Source: DASSQJ01 sp963773655
GTDB lineage: Bacteria; Actinomycetota; Actinomycetes; Actinomycetales; Dermatophilaceae
Assembly: GCA_963773655.1 (NCBI GenBank)
Contig: CAVZBX010000003.1
Span: 124,001 to 188,000 of the forward strand
DNA length: 64,000 nucleotides
Reading direction: 5' to 3'
Every line of letters begins with the position of its first letter. The first letter of the stretch is position 1. A program made the position numbers and the translations under genes. The notes beneath the pieces were generated by a model that searched no databases, was not told where the DNA came from, and saw only the letters and a program-made list of their open reading frames with translations. Positions 50,224 to 58,757 of the stretch are shown in pieces.

Positions 50224-50906
50224 GGCGCACCCCCCGCGTCGACGAAGCGGACGGTCGTGCCCGGCCGCAGCAGGGCCGGGGGGTCGCGGTCCTCGTCCCA
50301 GAGGGCGAGGGCGGTGCTGCCGAGCAGCCGCCACCCGCCGGGCGACGAGCGCGGGTAGACACCGGAGAACCCGCCGGCGAGACCGACCGCGCCCGCGGGC
50401 ACCGACGACCGGGGCGACCCCAGCCGGGGCACCCGCAGCCGCTCGTCTCCGCCCGCGAGGTAGGCGAACCCGGGTGCGAAGCCGCCGAAGGCCACCCGCC
50501 ACGGCGTCGCGGTGTGTGCGCGGACGACCTCGGCGACGGCCAGGTCCGTGAGCCGGGCGACGTCCTCGAGGTCGGGACCGTCGTAGCGGACGGGCACCTC
50601 GACGACGTCACCGCCGGGGGGTGCCGCCGCGGACTCCGCCGACGCCCGCACCGCGACCGCACGCACCTCCGCCGCGAGCAGGGCCAGGTCGGTACCGGCG
50701 GTGGCGACGACGAGGACGGTGCGTGCGGCGGCGACGACGTCGGTGACACCGGCCCACGCGCCCTCGCCGACCTCGGCCAACGGCCGCAGCAGCGCCTCGA
50801 GGGCGAGCACCTCGGCGAGTCCCGCGACCTCGAGCAGCAGCGCCGACTCACCGGCCGGCAGGACGTCGACCCTCACACCGCCCGCGCCGTCCACCGCACC
50901 ATCCAC
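50220..50906 (-). CDS. pxpB: 5-oxoprolinase subunit B
   Basis: A 228-residue PxpB/KipI-like subunit. LPAGESALLLEVAGLAEVLA is the N-terminal domain; WRVAFGGFAPGFAYLAGGDE and VPRLGSPRSSVPAGAVGLAG, then YPRSSPGGWRLLG are the signature blocks. The GTG at 50906 has GTAGGAGG at optimal distance; shorter internal GTG starts lack one. It lies 10 nt after pxpA and overlaps pxpC. Confidence 0.94.
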   Translation of the reverse strand: MDGAVDGAGGVRVDVLPAGESALLLEVAGLAEVLALEALLRPLAEVGEGAWAGVTDVVAAARTVLVVATAGTDLALLAAEVRAVAVRASAESAAAPPGGDVVEVPVRYDGPDLEDVARLTDLAVAEVVRAHTATPWRVAFGGFAPGFAYLAGGDERLRVPRLGSPRSSVPAGAVGLAGGFSGVYPRSSPGGWRLLGSTALALWDEDRDPPALLRPGTTVRFVDAGGAP

Positions 50907-50916
50907 GACCGGCCTC

Positions 50917-51684
50917 CTACCGCTGGACGAATGCGGCGACGTGGACTCCCGCCGCCTCGAGCGCGGCCCGGGTGGCGCGTGCCATCTCCACCGCACCGGG
51001 GGAGTCGCCGTGCGTGCACACCGAGCGCGCCGCGACGGTGACGACCTCGCCGTCGGCGGTGACCACCGTGCCCTCGACCGCCATCCGGACCACCCGATCG
51101 GCCACCGCTCCCGGGTCGTCGAGCACCGCGCCCGGCTCGTCACGCGGCACCAGCCGGCCGTCGCTGCGGTAGCCGCGGTCGGCGAAGCCCTCACCGACCG
51201 TGGTGAGCCCCTCCGCCTCGGCCATGCGGAGCAGCACCGAGCCCGGCTGGCCCAGCACCGGGAGCGACGGGTCGTACGCCACGACGGCGGCGACCACCGC
51301 GTGCGCCTGCACCTCGTCGACCGCGGTGCGGTGGTATAGCGCGCCGTGCGGCTTGACGTACGCAACCCGCGTGCCGGCCGGGCGGCACATCGCCTCCAGC
51401 GCCCCCAGCTGGTAGAGCACGTCGGCCTCGAGGTCGGCGGGGGCGACGTCCATGTGCCGCCGCCCGAAGCCGGCGAGGTCGTTGTACGCGACCTGCGCCC
51501 CCACGACGACACCGCGCTCGGCGGCGGCGGCCACGGTGCGCCGCAGCGTCGCGGGATCGCCGGCGTGGAACCCGCACGCGACGTTGGCGCTGGTCACCAC
51601 GTCGAGCATGGCCTCGTCGTCGCCGAGCACCCAGGCGCCGAAGGACTCGCCGAGGTCGGCGTTGAGGTCGATCGTGTGCCTCAC
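50917..51684 (-). CDS. pxpA: 5-oxoprolinase subunit A (LamB/YcsF family)
   Basis: A 255-residue TIM-barrel-like subunit: DLNADLGESFGAWVLGDDEA, then ANVACGFHAGDPATLRRTVA, VVGAQVAYNDLAGFGRR and VKPHGALYHR are diagnostic. First gene of a pxpABC operon on the minus strand, so all three 5-oxoprolinase subunits are present. Start GTG; another GTG 2 codons upstream is possible. Confidence 0.95.
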   Translation of the reverse strand: MRHTIDLNADLGESFGAWVLGDDEAMLDVVTSANVACGFHAGDPATLRRTVAAAAERGVVVGAQVAYNDLAGFGRRHMDVAPADLEADVLYQLGALEAMCRPAGTRVAYVKPHGALYHRTAVDEVQAHAVVAAVVAYDPSLPVLGQPGSVLLRMAEAEGLTTVGEGFADRGYRSDGRLVPRDEPGAVLDDPGAVADRVVRMAVEGTVVTADGEVVTVAARSVCTHGDSPGAVEMARATRAALEAAGVHVAAFVQR

Positions 51685-51788
51685 CCCCACGACGCTACCC
51701 GCGGCGGGGCCGCCGTGTCCCCGGTGCCGGAACGCGACGGAGCCGCCGCCCCCGGAGGGGACGGCGGCTCCGGACGACCGGGGGTCGC

Positions 51789-51995
51789 TCAGCCGATGAC
51801 GGTGATGTTCGCCGCCTGCGGGCCCTTCTGGCCCTGCTGGGTCTCGAACTCGACCTTGGCGTTCTCCTCGAGCGAGCGGTAGCCGCCGCCCTGGATGGCC
51901 GAGTAGTGGGCGAAGACGTCGGCGGAGCCGTCGTCGGGGGCGATGAAGCCGAAGCCCTTCTCGGCGTTGAACCACTTGACGGTGCCAGTTGCCAT
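51789..51995 (-). CDS. cspA: Cold shock protein
   Basis: A 68-residue single OB-fold protein: MATGTVKWFNAEKGFGFIAP holds RNP1 (KGFGFI), VFAHYSAI holds RNP2, and the chain ends GPQAANITVIG. These bind single-stranded nucleic acid and melt mRNA structure. It has a long upstream region without a gene, typical of the regulated leaders of cold-shock genes. Confidence 0.96.
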   Translation of the reverse strand: MATGTVKWFNAEKGFGFIAPDDGSADVFAHYSAIQGGGYRSLEENAKVEFETQQGQKGPQAANITVIG

Positions 51996-52140
51996 GAATT
52001 TCTGCTTTCTGAGAGAGACGGTGCCTCCCGCGTGTTCGGGAGTCCCACGTTGGTGATGCTTCGTACCTCTGCTCAGACACTGCGCGGCCCCGGGTGGGAC
52101 CGTGGGCAACAACTGCACAACGGGTAGCTCAACAACGACG
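51996..52140 (-). promoter_or_regulatory. Probable leader/promoter region of the cold-shock gene
   Basis: The region upstream of the cold-shock start is less GC-rich than its surroundings. Within it CTCCCG/CGGGAG (52025-52030 and 52037-52042, 6-nt loop) forms a perfect short hairpin about 30-47 nt before the ATG. Its role as a thermosensor is inferred from the gene type, not shown. Confidence 0.4.
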
Positions 52141-52250
52141 ACGAGTCTAGCGGCTCCGGCGCCCCGTGGGGGCATCGCACCACACCTCGGCGGGTTTGCG
52201 GTTCCGGCGACGTACGCTGTCCGCTCCCGCGCCCCCGGAGGAGGCCGCCG

Positions 52251-52700
52251 ATGACGGCGCCAGACCACCCGCACCCGCTCGCCGACGCCGCCTACGCGCA
52301 GCTGACGACGTTCCGCCGCACCGGCGCCCCGGTCCGCACCCCCGTCTGGCTGGCCCCCGCGGTCGACGGCACCGACGACCTCGTGGTCATCACCCTCGAC
52401 GACACCGGCAAGACCAAGCGGCTGGCCCACACCCCGCGGGTCGAGCTGCGCCGCTGCGACGTCCGTGGCCGGGTCGCGCCCGACGCCCCCACCTACGCCG
52501 GGGAGGGCAGGGTCGTGCGCGGCGACGAGGAGGTCGCGGTGGTCCGCAGCTCGGTCGTCGCCAAGTACGGCTGGCCCGCGCGGGTCAGCCTCGTCGTCGA
52601 CCCGCTGGCCCGCCTGTTCCACGTCCGCCGCGCGCCGCGTGCCGGCATCCGGCTCGCCGTGGACGCGGCCCCGCTGTCAGCGGGGGACGCCTCCGGGTGA
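52251..52700 (+). CDS. PPOX-class (F420/FMN-dependent) oxidoreductase
   Basis: A 149-residue split-barrel flavin/F420-binding protein: LTTFRRTGAPVRTPVWLAPA then DLVVITLDDTGKTKRLAHTP and a mid-region RCDVRGRV match the PPOX class, TIGR03666-like group. Such proteins reduce quinones or other substrates with F420H2. GGAGGAGG precedes the ATG. The last 24 nt overlap the convergent membrane-protein gene. Confidence 0.88.
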   Translation: MTAPDHPHPLADAAYAQLTTFRRTGAPVRTPVWLAPAVDGTDDLVVITLDDTGKTKRLAHTPRVELRRCDVRGRVAPDAPTYAGEGRVVRGDEEVAVVRSSVVAKYGWPARVSLVVDPLARLFHVRRAPRAGIRLAVDAAPLSAGDASG

Positions 52701-53534
52701 GGTGCGCCGGGACGCCACGAGCAGCCAGGCGCCCACCGCGGTGACGCCGAGCAGTGCCGCCACGTACCCCACCGACGCCACGCTGCCCCACGCGAGCTCG
52801 TCGCCGTACCGGAGCAGCGCGATCCCCTGGAAGAGGCCGAAGAGGACCCCGGTGACCCCCACCGGGCCGAGCGAGCCGGGGTCGTCGACGAGCCAGGCGT
52901 GCCCGGCCGCGACGCCGAGCCCGACGTTCCAGGCCCCCACCGCGCGACCGGTGAGCGGGGTGAGCGGCCACGGCCACGCGGCGTCGGCCCACCCGGGCGC
53001 CACGAGCAGGGCCACGCCGAGGGCGACGAGGGCGACGGCGAGCACGGCGAGCACGGCGCGGACGGCCACGGGCAGCCCCGCGGGGGGAGGGACCCGGGCG
53101 CCGGACCGGTGCTGCCACCACCACGCGAGCAGCATGAGCAGCGGCACCAGCGCATAGACCGCGATCCAGGCCCAGGTGACCACCTGGGTCACCGCCGCGT
53201 GCTCGGCGCCGAGGTGGAAGTTGCCGAGGTGGACGAGGGTGACGACGAGGGTGAGGGTCGTGAAGAGGAACACGGCGGGCACGGCCACCCGGGCCACCGC
53301 CCACCACCTGGTCATCGCACCGCTCAGCTCGAGCCCCACGGCCGACCAGTACGAGGCGCCGAGGAAGACCGCGGTCATCGGGGAGCCGATCGTCCAGGCG
53401 AACCGGGTGTCGGTGTCGAGGGGGAAGACGAACAGCTGCACCCCGGCGAGGAAGACGAGCACCGCGGCGAGCCCGAGCAGCCAGCGCATCGCCGGCACCG
53501 CGGGGGCGCCGTGGTCGGGGGCGGTCGCGCTCAC
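52677..53534 (-). CDS. Integral membrane protein of unknown function
   Basis: A 285-residue protein with eight or so membrane helices (MRWLLGLAAVLVFLAGVQLF; MTAVFLGASYWSAVGLELSG; AVFLFTTLTLVVTLVHLGNF; and more C-terminal) and a conserved-looking LVHLGNFHLG loop with two His. No family recognised. The GTG start overlaps the stop of the pseudo-receiver flavoprotein (GTGA), so the two proteins are made together and may form one membrane-linked system. Confidence 0.82.
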   Translation of the reverse strand: MSATAPDHGAPAVPAMRWLLGLAAVLVFLAGVQLFVFPLDTDTRFAWTIGSPMTAVFLGASYWSAVGLELSGAMTRWWAVARVAVPAVFLFTTLTLVVTLVHLGNFHLGAEHAAVTQVVTWAWIAVYALVPLLMLLAWWWQHRSGARVPPPAGLPVAVRAVLAVLAVALVALGVALLVAPGWADAAWPWPLTPLTGRAVGAWNVGLGVAAGHAWLVDDPGSLGPVGVTGVLFGLFQGIALLRYGDELAWGSVASVGYVAALLGVTAVGAWLLVASRRTSPGGVPR

Positions 53535-55228
53535 CGGACCGGCACCGCGACGAGGTGCTGGTGGACCGCGGCGATGACGGCGGCGCCGTCGCCGACGGCG
53601 GTGGCGACGCGCTTCACCGAGCCGCTCCTCGTGTCGCCGATCGCGAAGACGCCGCGCCGGCTGGTCTCGAGCGAGTGGCGGACGTGGTGCTCGAGGTCGT
53701 CGTCTGCGGCCGGGGAGCCGGCGGCGTCGCGGCCGACGAGCACGAACCCGGCGTCGTCGCAGGCGATCGACCCCTGGAGCCACCCGGTGTGCGGCTCGGA
53801 GCCGATGAGGACGAACAGGCCGTGGGACTCCTCCCACCGCGACCGGCCGGTGTCGCGGTCGGTGACCTCCACCTCGGTGAGCCGGTCGTCGACGGAGCGC
53901 CCGGCCGTCACCTCCACCCGGGGGACGAGGTCGACGTTGCGCGTCGAGCGGATCTGGCCGACGAGGTAGTCCGACATGCTCGCCGAGACGTCCGGGCCGC
54001 GCACGAGCAGGCTGACGTGGCTCGCGTACTTCGCGAGGTGCAGCGCCGCCTGTCCCGCCGAGTTCCCGCCGCCCACGACGTGCGCCGGCCGGCCGGTCAT
54101 CGACCTGGCCTCGGTGACCGCGGCCCCGTAGAAGACCCCCCGGCCGATGAGCTGCTCGAGGTCAGCGATGCCGAGCCGGCGGTAGTCGACCCCGGTGGCC
54201 ACGACGGTCGTACGGGTGCGTGCCTCGGTGCCGTCGGACAGCTGGATCCGCTGCTCGTCGTCGCCGACGTCGATGCCGGTGGCCGAGCGGAAGAAGTGGA
54301 ACACCGCCCCGAACATCCACGCCTGCTGGAACGAGCGGTAGGCGAGGTGGTTGCCGCTGATGCCGCGGGCGAAGCCGGGGTAGTTGCGGATGAGCGAGCT
54401 GGTGCCGGCCTGTCCCCCGATGGCCTCCCGCTCGACCACGAGCGTGGTCAGCCCCTCGGACGCGGCGTAGACGGCGGCGGCGAGGCCCGCCGGCCCGGCG
54501 CCGATGATGACGACGTCCCAGACGGTGTCGGGGTCGAGCGTCGTCGTCAGTCCGAAGGCCTCGACGAGGTCGGTGTCGTTCGGGTCCTGCAGGGTGCGCG
54601 GGGGTCGGGTGAAGCGCAGGTCGAGCACGGGCAGGGCCGGGTCCTCGAGGCCGAGGCCACGCAGCACGCGACGGCCCTCCTCCTCGTCGACGTCGTAGAA
54701 GCCGGTGGGGATGTGGTTGCGCGAGAACGCGTCCCGAAGCAGGTGGGTTCGCTCGTCGTGGTGACCGATGACGCGCACCGCCTCGAAGCCCCCCGTGCCC
54801 TGCGCCCAGTGCCAGTCGTGGAGCAGGTCGGTGATGGCGCCGTGGAACTCTTCGTCGCGAGGCCGCTCCGGCCGGATCACGAGGTTCTCCAGGTGCCCCT
54901 CGGCGATGGCATGGAAGACCGGCCCCCGGGCGTCGAAGTCACCCCACTGGACCACGACGACGCGCTTGGCGCTGGGGTGCAGCCCGCGGGCTCGGCGCAG
55001 GAAGCCCAGGCCCTCACCGTCGGCCGGGCCGTAGCCGGCGAGGACGAGGGCGACCTCCCGGCCCCAGCGGCCCAGCCCCTCGAGGACGGCACGCGCGTGG
55101 TCGTAGCGGGCGCAGGTGACCACCTCGTAGTCGGAGGCGTAGCGGTGGCGCATCTCGGCGTCGAGGACGGAGAGCGAGTCGGGGTCGGTGGTCGCGAGGA
55201 GCACGACCGGGGGCTGGTGGTCCGCCAT
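53531..55228 (-). CDS. Thioredoxin-reductase-like flavoprotein with pseudo-receiver N-terminus
   Basis: A 565-residue three-part protein. Residues about 1-140 look like a response-regulator receiver fold, but the phospho-acceptor Asp is missing (REVALVLAGYGPADGEGLGF), so it is probably a pseudo-receiver. Residues about 148-235 resemble a thioredoxin-like fold. From about residue 237 comes a FAD/NAD oxidoreductase (VVIIGAGPAGLAAAVYAASE; VVGGGNSAGQAALHLAKYA; FAIGDTRSGSVKRVATAVGD) like thioredoxin reductase, yet the redox C-x-x-C is replaced by GVFYGAAVTEA. Its electron acceptor is unknown. Overlaps the membrane-protein gene. Confidence 0.9.
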   Translation of the reverse strand: MADHQPPVVLLATTDPDSLSVLDAEMRHRYASDYEVVTCARYDHARAVLEGLGRWGREVALVLAGYGPADGEGLGFLRRARGLHPSAKRVVVVQWGDFDARGPVFHAIAEGHLENLVIRPERPRDEEFHGAITDLLHDWHWAQGTGGFEAVRVIGHHDERTHLLRDAFSRNHIPTGFYDVDEEEGRRVLRGLGLEDPALPVLDLRFTRPPRTLQDPNDTDLVEAFGLTTTLDPDTVWDVVIIGAGPAGLAAAVYAASEGLTTLVVEREAIGGQAGTSSLIRNYPGFARGISGNHLAYRSFQQAWMFGAVFHFFRSATGIDVGDDEQRIQLSDGTEARTRTTVVATGVDYRRLGIADLEQLIGRGVFYGAAVTEARSMTGRPAHVVGGGNSAGQAALHLAKYASHVSLLVRGPDVSASMSDYLVGQIRSTRNVDLVPRVEVTAGRSVDDRLTEVEVTDRDTGRSRWEESHGLFVLIGSEPHTGWLQGSIACDDAGFVLVGRDAAGSPAADDDLEHHVRHSLETSRRGVFAIGDTRSGSVKRVATAVGDGAAVIAAVHQHLVAVPVR

Positions 55229-55300
55229 GCCTGCCACCCTCGCAGAGGCCGGGGCCCCTGTCACGGCCCTTCCGAGGGGGTCGTCCGCCGTCGGACCCAC

Positions 55301-55699
55301 TCAGGGGGTGACGAGCCGCTCGAGCGCCCAGCGGGCCACGGGGGCGTAGCCGATGGCGACCGGCCACGGGCCGTGGGTGACCAGCCAGGCGCGGCTGCCG
55401 CCGCCGACGGCGTCGACGCCGTGGTCGAAGGAGACGCGGAGCGGGCCGGTGCGGGCCGACCACGACCACGTGCGCGCCGTGTGGTCGACCGCGTCGATCC
55501 GGAAGACCGCCACCACCCCGCCGACGGCGGTCACCCGGCCGCTCGTGCCCGGCTCGAGCACCCGGTGCGGGTAGTCCACGTCCGAGAGGTGCGGTGCCCA
55601 CGTGCTCCACCGGGCGGGCTCGGTGTACCGCGACCACACGGCGTCCGGGTCGAGGACACCGTCGGCGGAGAGGCGCAGGGAACCGCTGAGGGAGGGCAC
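55301..55699 (-). CDS. SRPBCC (START/Bet v1-like) protein
   Basis: A 132-residue ligand-binding fold: LDPDAVWSRYTEPARWSTWA, PHRVLEPGTSGRVTAVGGVV and SFDHGVDAVGGGSRAWLVTH match the polyketide-cyclase/SRPBCC family. The GTG start follows TGAGGATGG. Ligand unknown. It ends 72 nt before the flavoprotein start on the same strand. Confidence 0.85.
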   Translation of the reverse strand: MPSLSGSLRLSADGVLDPDAVWSRYTEPARWSTWAPHLSDVDYPHRVLEPGTSGRVTAVGGVVAVFRIDAVDHTARTWSWSARTGPLRVSFDHGVDAVGGGSRAWLVTHGPWPVAIGYAPVARWALERLVTP

Positions 55700-55709
55700 C
55701 GGCCCATCC

Positions 55710-56846
55710 TCACACCCCGGGTGCCCCGGGTGGGGCCAGCTCACGGCTGAGCCACCAGAGGGTCACCGCGTCGAAGGGGTCGCGGGGGTCCAGGCCGGTG
55801 GCCGCCGCCAGCGCGCCGATCCGGTTGCGGACGGTGTTGGGGTGGACGAACAGCTGCGCCGCGGTCGCGTCGGCGTCCTGACCGGCCTCCACCCAGGTGC
55901 GCACCGTCGCGGCCGCCTCCCGCCCTCGCCGGCCAAGCCGCTCCACCGCCGCCCGATGGTGCTCGACGAGGGCGGTGGCGAGGTCGGCCCGGCCCTCGAG
56001 GGCCACCGGCACCGCGACGTCGGCGACGTCGACCGGTCCGGCGCGTCCCCGGGCGCGGGCCACCTCGGCCGCGCCGGCCGCCAGCCGCCGTAGCGACGGC
56101 ACCTCCTCGGCCGCGGCCGGGCCGGCGGTCCCGCAGACGCGACCCGCGAGGACGGAGGCGGCCTCGCCGGTCATGGTGCCCACCACCCCCACGACCACGC
56201 CGTCGACGCGGTCCGCGGCCCCGCGGGCGCGCAGGGCCGCCACCACCGCACGCGCCTCCCCGGCACCGAGGTCGGGCACGACCACGACACGCACCGCCCC
56301 GGGGGGCAGCCCGGCCTCGGCGGCCGCGAGGGCCGCGGCCGAGCCGCCGTCGAGCAACCGCCTCAGCAGCAGCCCGGCCCGGTCGTGCCCGGCCCGTAGA
56401 GCGCCGGCCTCGGCGCGGCGGTGGGCGACGATGAGCCGGGTGCGCACCGACTCCGCCCAGTCGTCGTAGAGCTCCCGGGCGTCGAGCACCTGCCCGGGAG
56501 GCACGCCGTCCGCGTCCGCCCGCGCCCGGGCCGCCGCCCAGATCCGCCGCTCCGCGACGTGGATGGCGCCGAGCACGGCCTGGATCGGGATGCCCTGCCG
56601 GGCCCGGGTCACGGCGAGGTCCTCGACGAAGGACAGCTCGGCCTCGGTCGGAGCGCGGCGGGCCGCGATGGCCCGGGTCGCCGCCGCCAGTAGGGCGCGG
56701 GTGTGGCGGGCGACGTCGCCGGCGTCGAGGGCGGCCATCTCCGGCTGCGTGGAGCGGACCTCCTCGACCGCCTCGGCGACCAGGCCCTCGGACCCCGCGA
56801 CGGACTCGATCAGGTCGGCGATCCGGGTCCACGAGGTCGACGGCAC
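55710..56846 (-). CDS. PucR family transcriptional regulator
   Basis: A 378-residue regulator. A helical N-terminal sensor (about residues 1-170) is followed by a GGDEF-like degenerate middle and a C-terminal helix-turn-helix: DADATAAQLFVHPNTVRNRI, then GLDPRDPFDAVTLWWLSREL, diagnostic of PucR/CdaR activators. It lies divergent, 132 nt from the ThDP enzyme operon, and is the likely regulator of that operon. The inducing compound is unknown. Confidence 0.92.
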   Translation of the reverse strand: MPSTSWTRIADLIESVAGSEGLVAEAVEEVRSTQPEMAALDAGDVARHTRALLAAATRAIAARRAPTEAELSFVEDLAVTRARQGIPIQAVLGAIHVAERRIWAAARARADADGVPPGQVLDARELYDDWAESVRTRLIVAHRRAEAGALRAGHDRAGLLLRRLLDGGSAAALAAAEAGLPPGAVRVVVVPDLGAGEARAVVAALRARGAADRVDGVVVGVVGTMTGEAASVLAGRVCGTAGPAAAEEVPSLRRLAAGAAEVARARGRAGPVDVADVAVPVALEGRADLATALVEHHRAAVERLGRRGREAAATVRTWVEAGQDADATAAQLFVHPNTVRNRIGALAAATGLDPRDPFDAVTLWWLSRELAPPGAPGV

Positions 56847-56978
56847 ACCGGGATCCTGCCGCGTCGTTGTGGCACTCCACAACCCGCGCGCCGAATGCGG
56901 TGGCGGTGAGCCAGGCGCGGCAGCGCGGTCTCGGCCTACCGTCCTGTGGACGGCCACAACGACACGAAGGGGACGCCG

Positions 56979-58757
56979 ATGTCCAAGGGTCTGACCGGGG
57001 GCGAGCTCATCGCGCGGATGCTCGCGGCGGAAGGTGTCGACACGATGTTCGGCATCATCGACGGCACGTACTACGGGCTGTACTCCTCGCTCGCGGACGC
57101 CGGGATCTCCCTGTACTCGCCGCGGCACGAGGCGGCCGCGATGCACATGGCCGGCGCCTACGCCCGGCTCACCGGCCGGCTCGGCGTCGCGATGGCCTCG
57201 AACGGCCCGGGCGTCGCCAACGTGCTGCCGGGGGTCGCCGTCGAGGAGGGCGAGGGCAACCGCGTCCTGCTCCTCACCTCCGCGCGCCGGGTGGGCATCG
57301 GGCACCCGGACCGCGGCGGCACCTACCAGTACTTCGACCACACCGCCGTGACCGCCCCCATGACGAAGTGGAGCGGGTACGTGCCGTCGGCCGACCGCAT
57401 CCCCGAGCTGCTCCGCCGCGCCCTGCGGATCTCCTTCACCGGCCGGCCGGGCGTCGTCCACCTCGACGTGCCGGAGAGCATCATCAACAACGCCACCGGC
57501 CTCGGTCCCGAGGTGGTGCGCGCTCCGGACACCTACCGGCGCACCGGCCCGGTGCAGCCGGACCCCCTGCTCGTCGAGCGCGCGGCCCGGATGCTCGTCG
57601 AGGCCGAGCGGCCGGTCGTCCACGCGGGCTCCGGGGTCTTCCACGCGGGCGCGGAGGCCGAGCTGGCGCGGCTGGCCGAGCTGCTCGCCGCCCCGGTGAC
57701 CACCTCGTGGGCCGCCCGGGGGGTCCTCGACGAGCGCCGGCGCGAGGCCCTGCCCATGGTGGCCCTCGAGCTGAACGACGAGGTCCGGTCCACCGCCGAC
57801 ACCGTGCTCGTCGTCGGGTCGCGGCTCGGCGAGACCGACTGGTGGGGCAAGCCGCCGAACTGGGGCCGCCCCGGGGAGCAGCGCACCATCCAGGTCGACG
57901 TCGACGACGAGCGGATCGGCGTCAACAAGCCGGTCGAGGTGGCGCTCCTCGCCGACGCCCGCGAGGCGCTGCGGGCCCTCGCCGAGGAGGTGGAGCGGAT
58001 CGGGGTGCCGGCTGCCACGCGCAGCAGCCGCTCCGGCCGCCTCGACGAGATCCGCGGGCGCTGGCACGAGCAGCGGGCCAGGCTCGACAAGCCCCTGGGC
58101 GAGCGGCCGTCCTCGCCGGTGCACCCGGCCCGGGTGCCGGCGACCCTGCAGCGGGTGATGCCCGACGACACCGTCTGGGTCCTGGACGGCGGCAACACGG
58201 TGGTCTGGTCCAACTTCCACCACGAGGCGCGGGTGCCGCGCTCGGTGCTCTCCACGTTCAAGTTCGGGATGCTCGGTGCCGGGATGGGCCAGGCGCTCGG
58301 TGCCGCGGTGGCCGCGCCCGACCGCCGGGTCGTGTGCGTCATCGGCGACGGCGCCTTCGGGATGCACGCCACGGAGGTGGAGTCGGCCGTGCGGCTCGGC
58401 CTGCCGATCGTGTTCGTGGTCATGGTCGACGGCCAGTGGGGGATGGTGAAGATGAGCCAGCAGATCGCGGCGCGCCCGGTGGCGACCATCGCCCGCAAGG
58501 TCATCGCTGGCAAGGCCCTTCCCGCCGACCAGGTCGTCTACGCCGACTTCGCCCCGTGCCGGTACGACGAGCTCGGCGCCTCGATGGGCGCACTCGGCCT
58601 CCACGTCGACGACGCGGCGCGGCTGGAGCAGACGCTGGAGAAGGCGCGTGACCACGGGGGCCCGGTGGTGGTGCACGTGACGGTCGACAACGTCGAGCAC
58701 ATGTGGGCCCCGGGGCTGCGTGCCTTCAAGAAGATGCACACCGAGCCGAAGGGATGA
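56979..58757 (+). CDS. Thiamine-diphosphate enzyme, acetolactate-synthase-like
   Basis: A 592-residue ThDP enzyme. The N-terminal domain has GLTGGELIARMLAAEGVDTM and FGIIDGTYYGLY (not the usual FG-x-PG), the cofactor glutamate Glu51 in SPRHEAAAMHMAGAYARL, and GVANVLPGVAVEEGEGNRVL. The ThDP-Mg site GDG is at about residues 456-458 and continues to VMVDGQWGMV, where an N is replaced by D. It may cleave or join 2-oxo acids or acyloins. GAAGGGGA precedes the ATG. Its stop overlaps the epimerase gene; PucR lies divergently upstream. True acetolactate synthase is unlikely since no small subunit is near. Confidence 0.88.
   Translation: MSKGLTGGELIARMLAAEGVDTMFGIIDGTYYGLYSSLADAGISLYSPRHEAAAMHMAGAYARLTGRLGVAMASNGPGVANVLPGVAVEEGEGNRVLLLTSARRVGIGHPDRGGTYQYFDHTAVTAPMTKWSGYVPSADRIPELLRRALRISFTGRPGVVHLDVPESIINNATGLGPEVVRAPDTYRRTGPVQPDPLLVERAARMLVEAERPVVHAGSGVFHAGAEAELARLAELLAAPVTTSWAARGVLDERRREALPMVALELNDEVRSTADTVLVVGSRLGETDWWGKPPNWGRPGEQRTIQVDVDDERIGVNKPVEVALLADAREALRALAEEVERIGVPAATRSSRSGRLDEIRGRWHEQRARLDKPLGERPSSPVHPARVPATLQRVMPDDTVWVLDGGNTVVWSNFHHEARVPRSVLSTFKFGMLGAGMGQALGAAVAAPDRRVVCVIGDGAFGMHATEVESAVRLGLPIVFVVMVDGQWGMVKMSQQIAARPVATIARKVIAGKALPADQVVYADFAPCRYDELGASMGALGLHVDDAARLEQTLEKARDHGGPVVVHVTVDNVEHMWAPGLRAFKKMHTEPKG

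Noticed and set aside
56979..58757. ThDP enzyme as acetolactate synthase (ilvB)
   Set aside because: No regulatory subunit or ilv genes are nearby, the FG-x-PG loop is changed, and the neighbours point to a catabolic operon.
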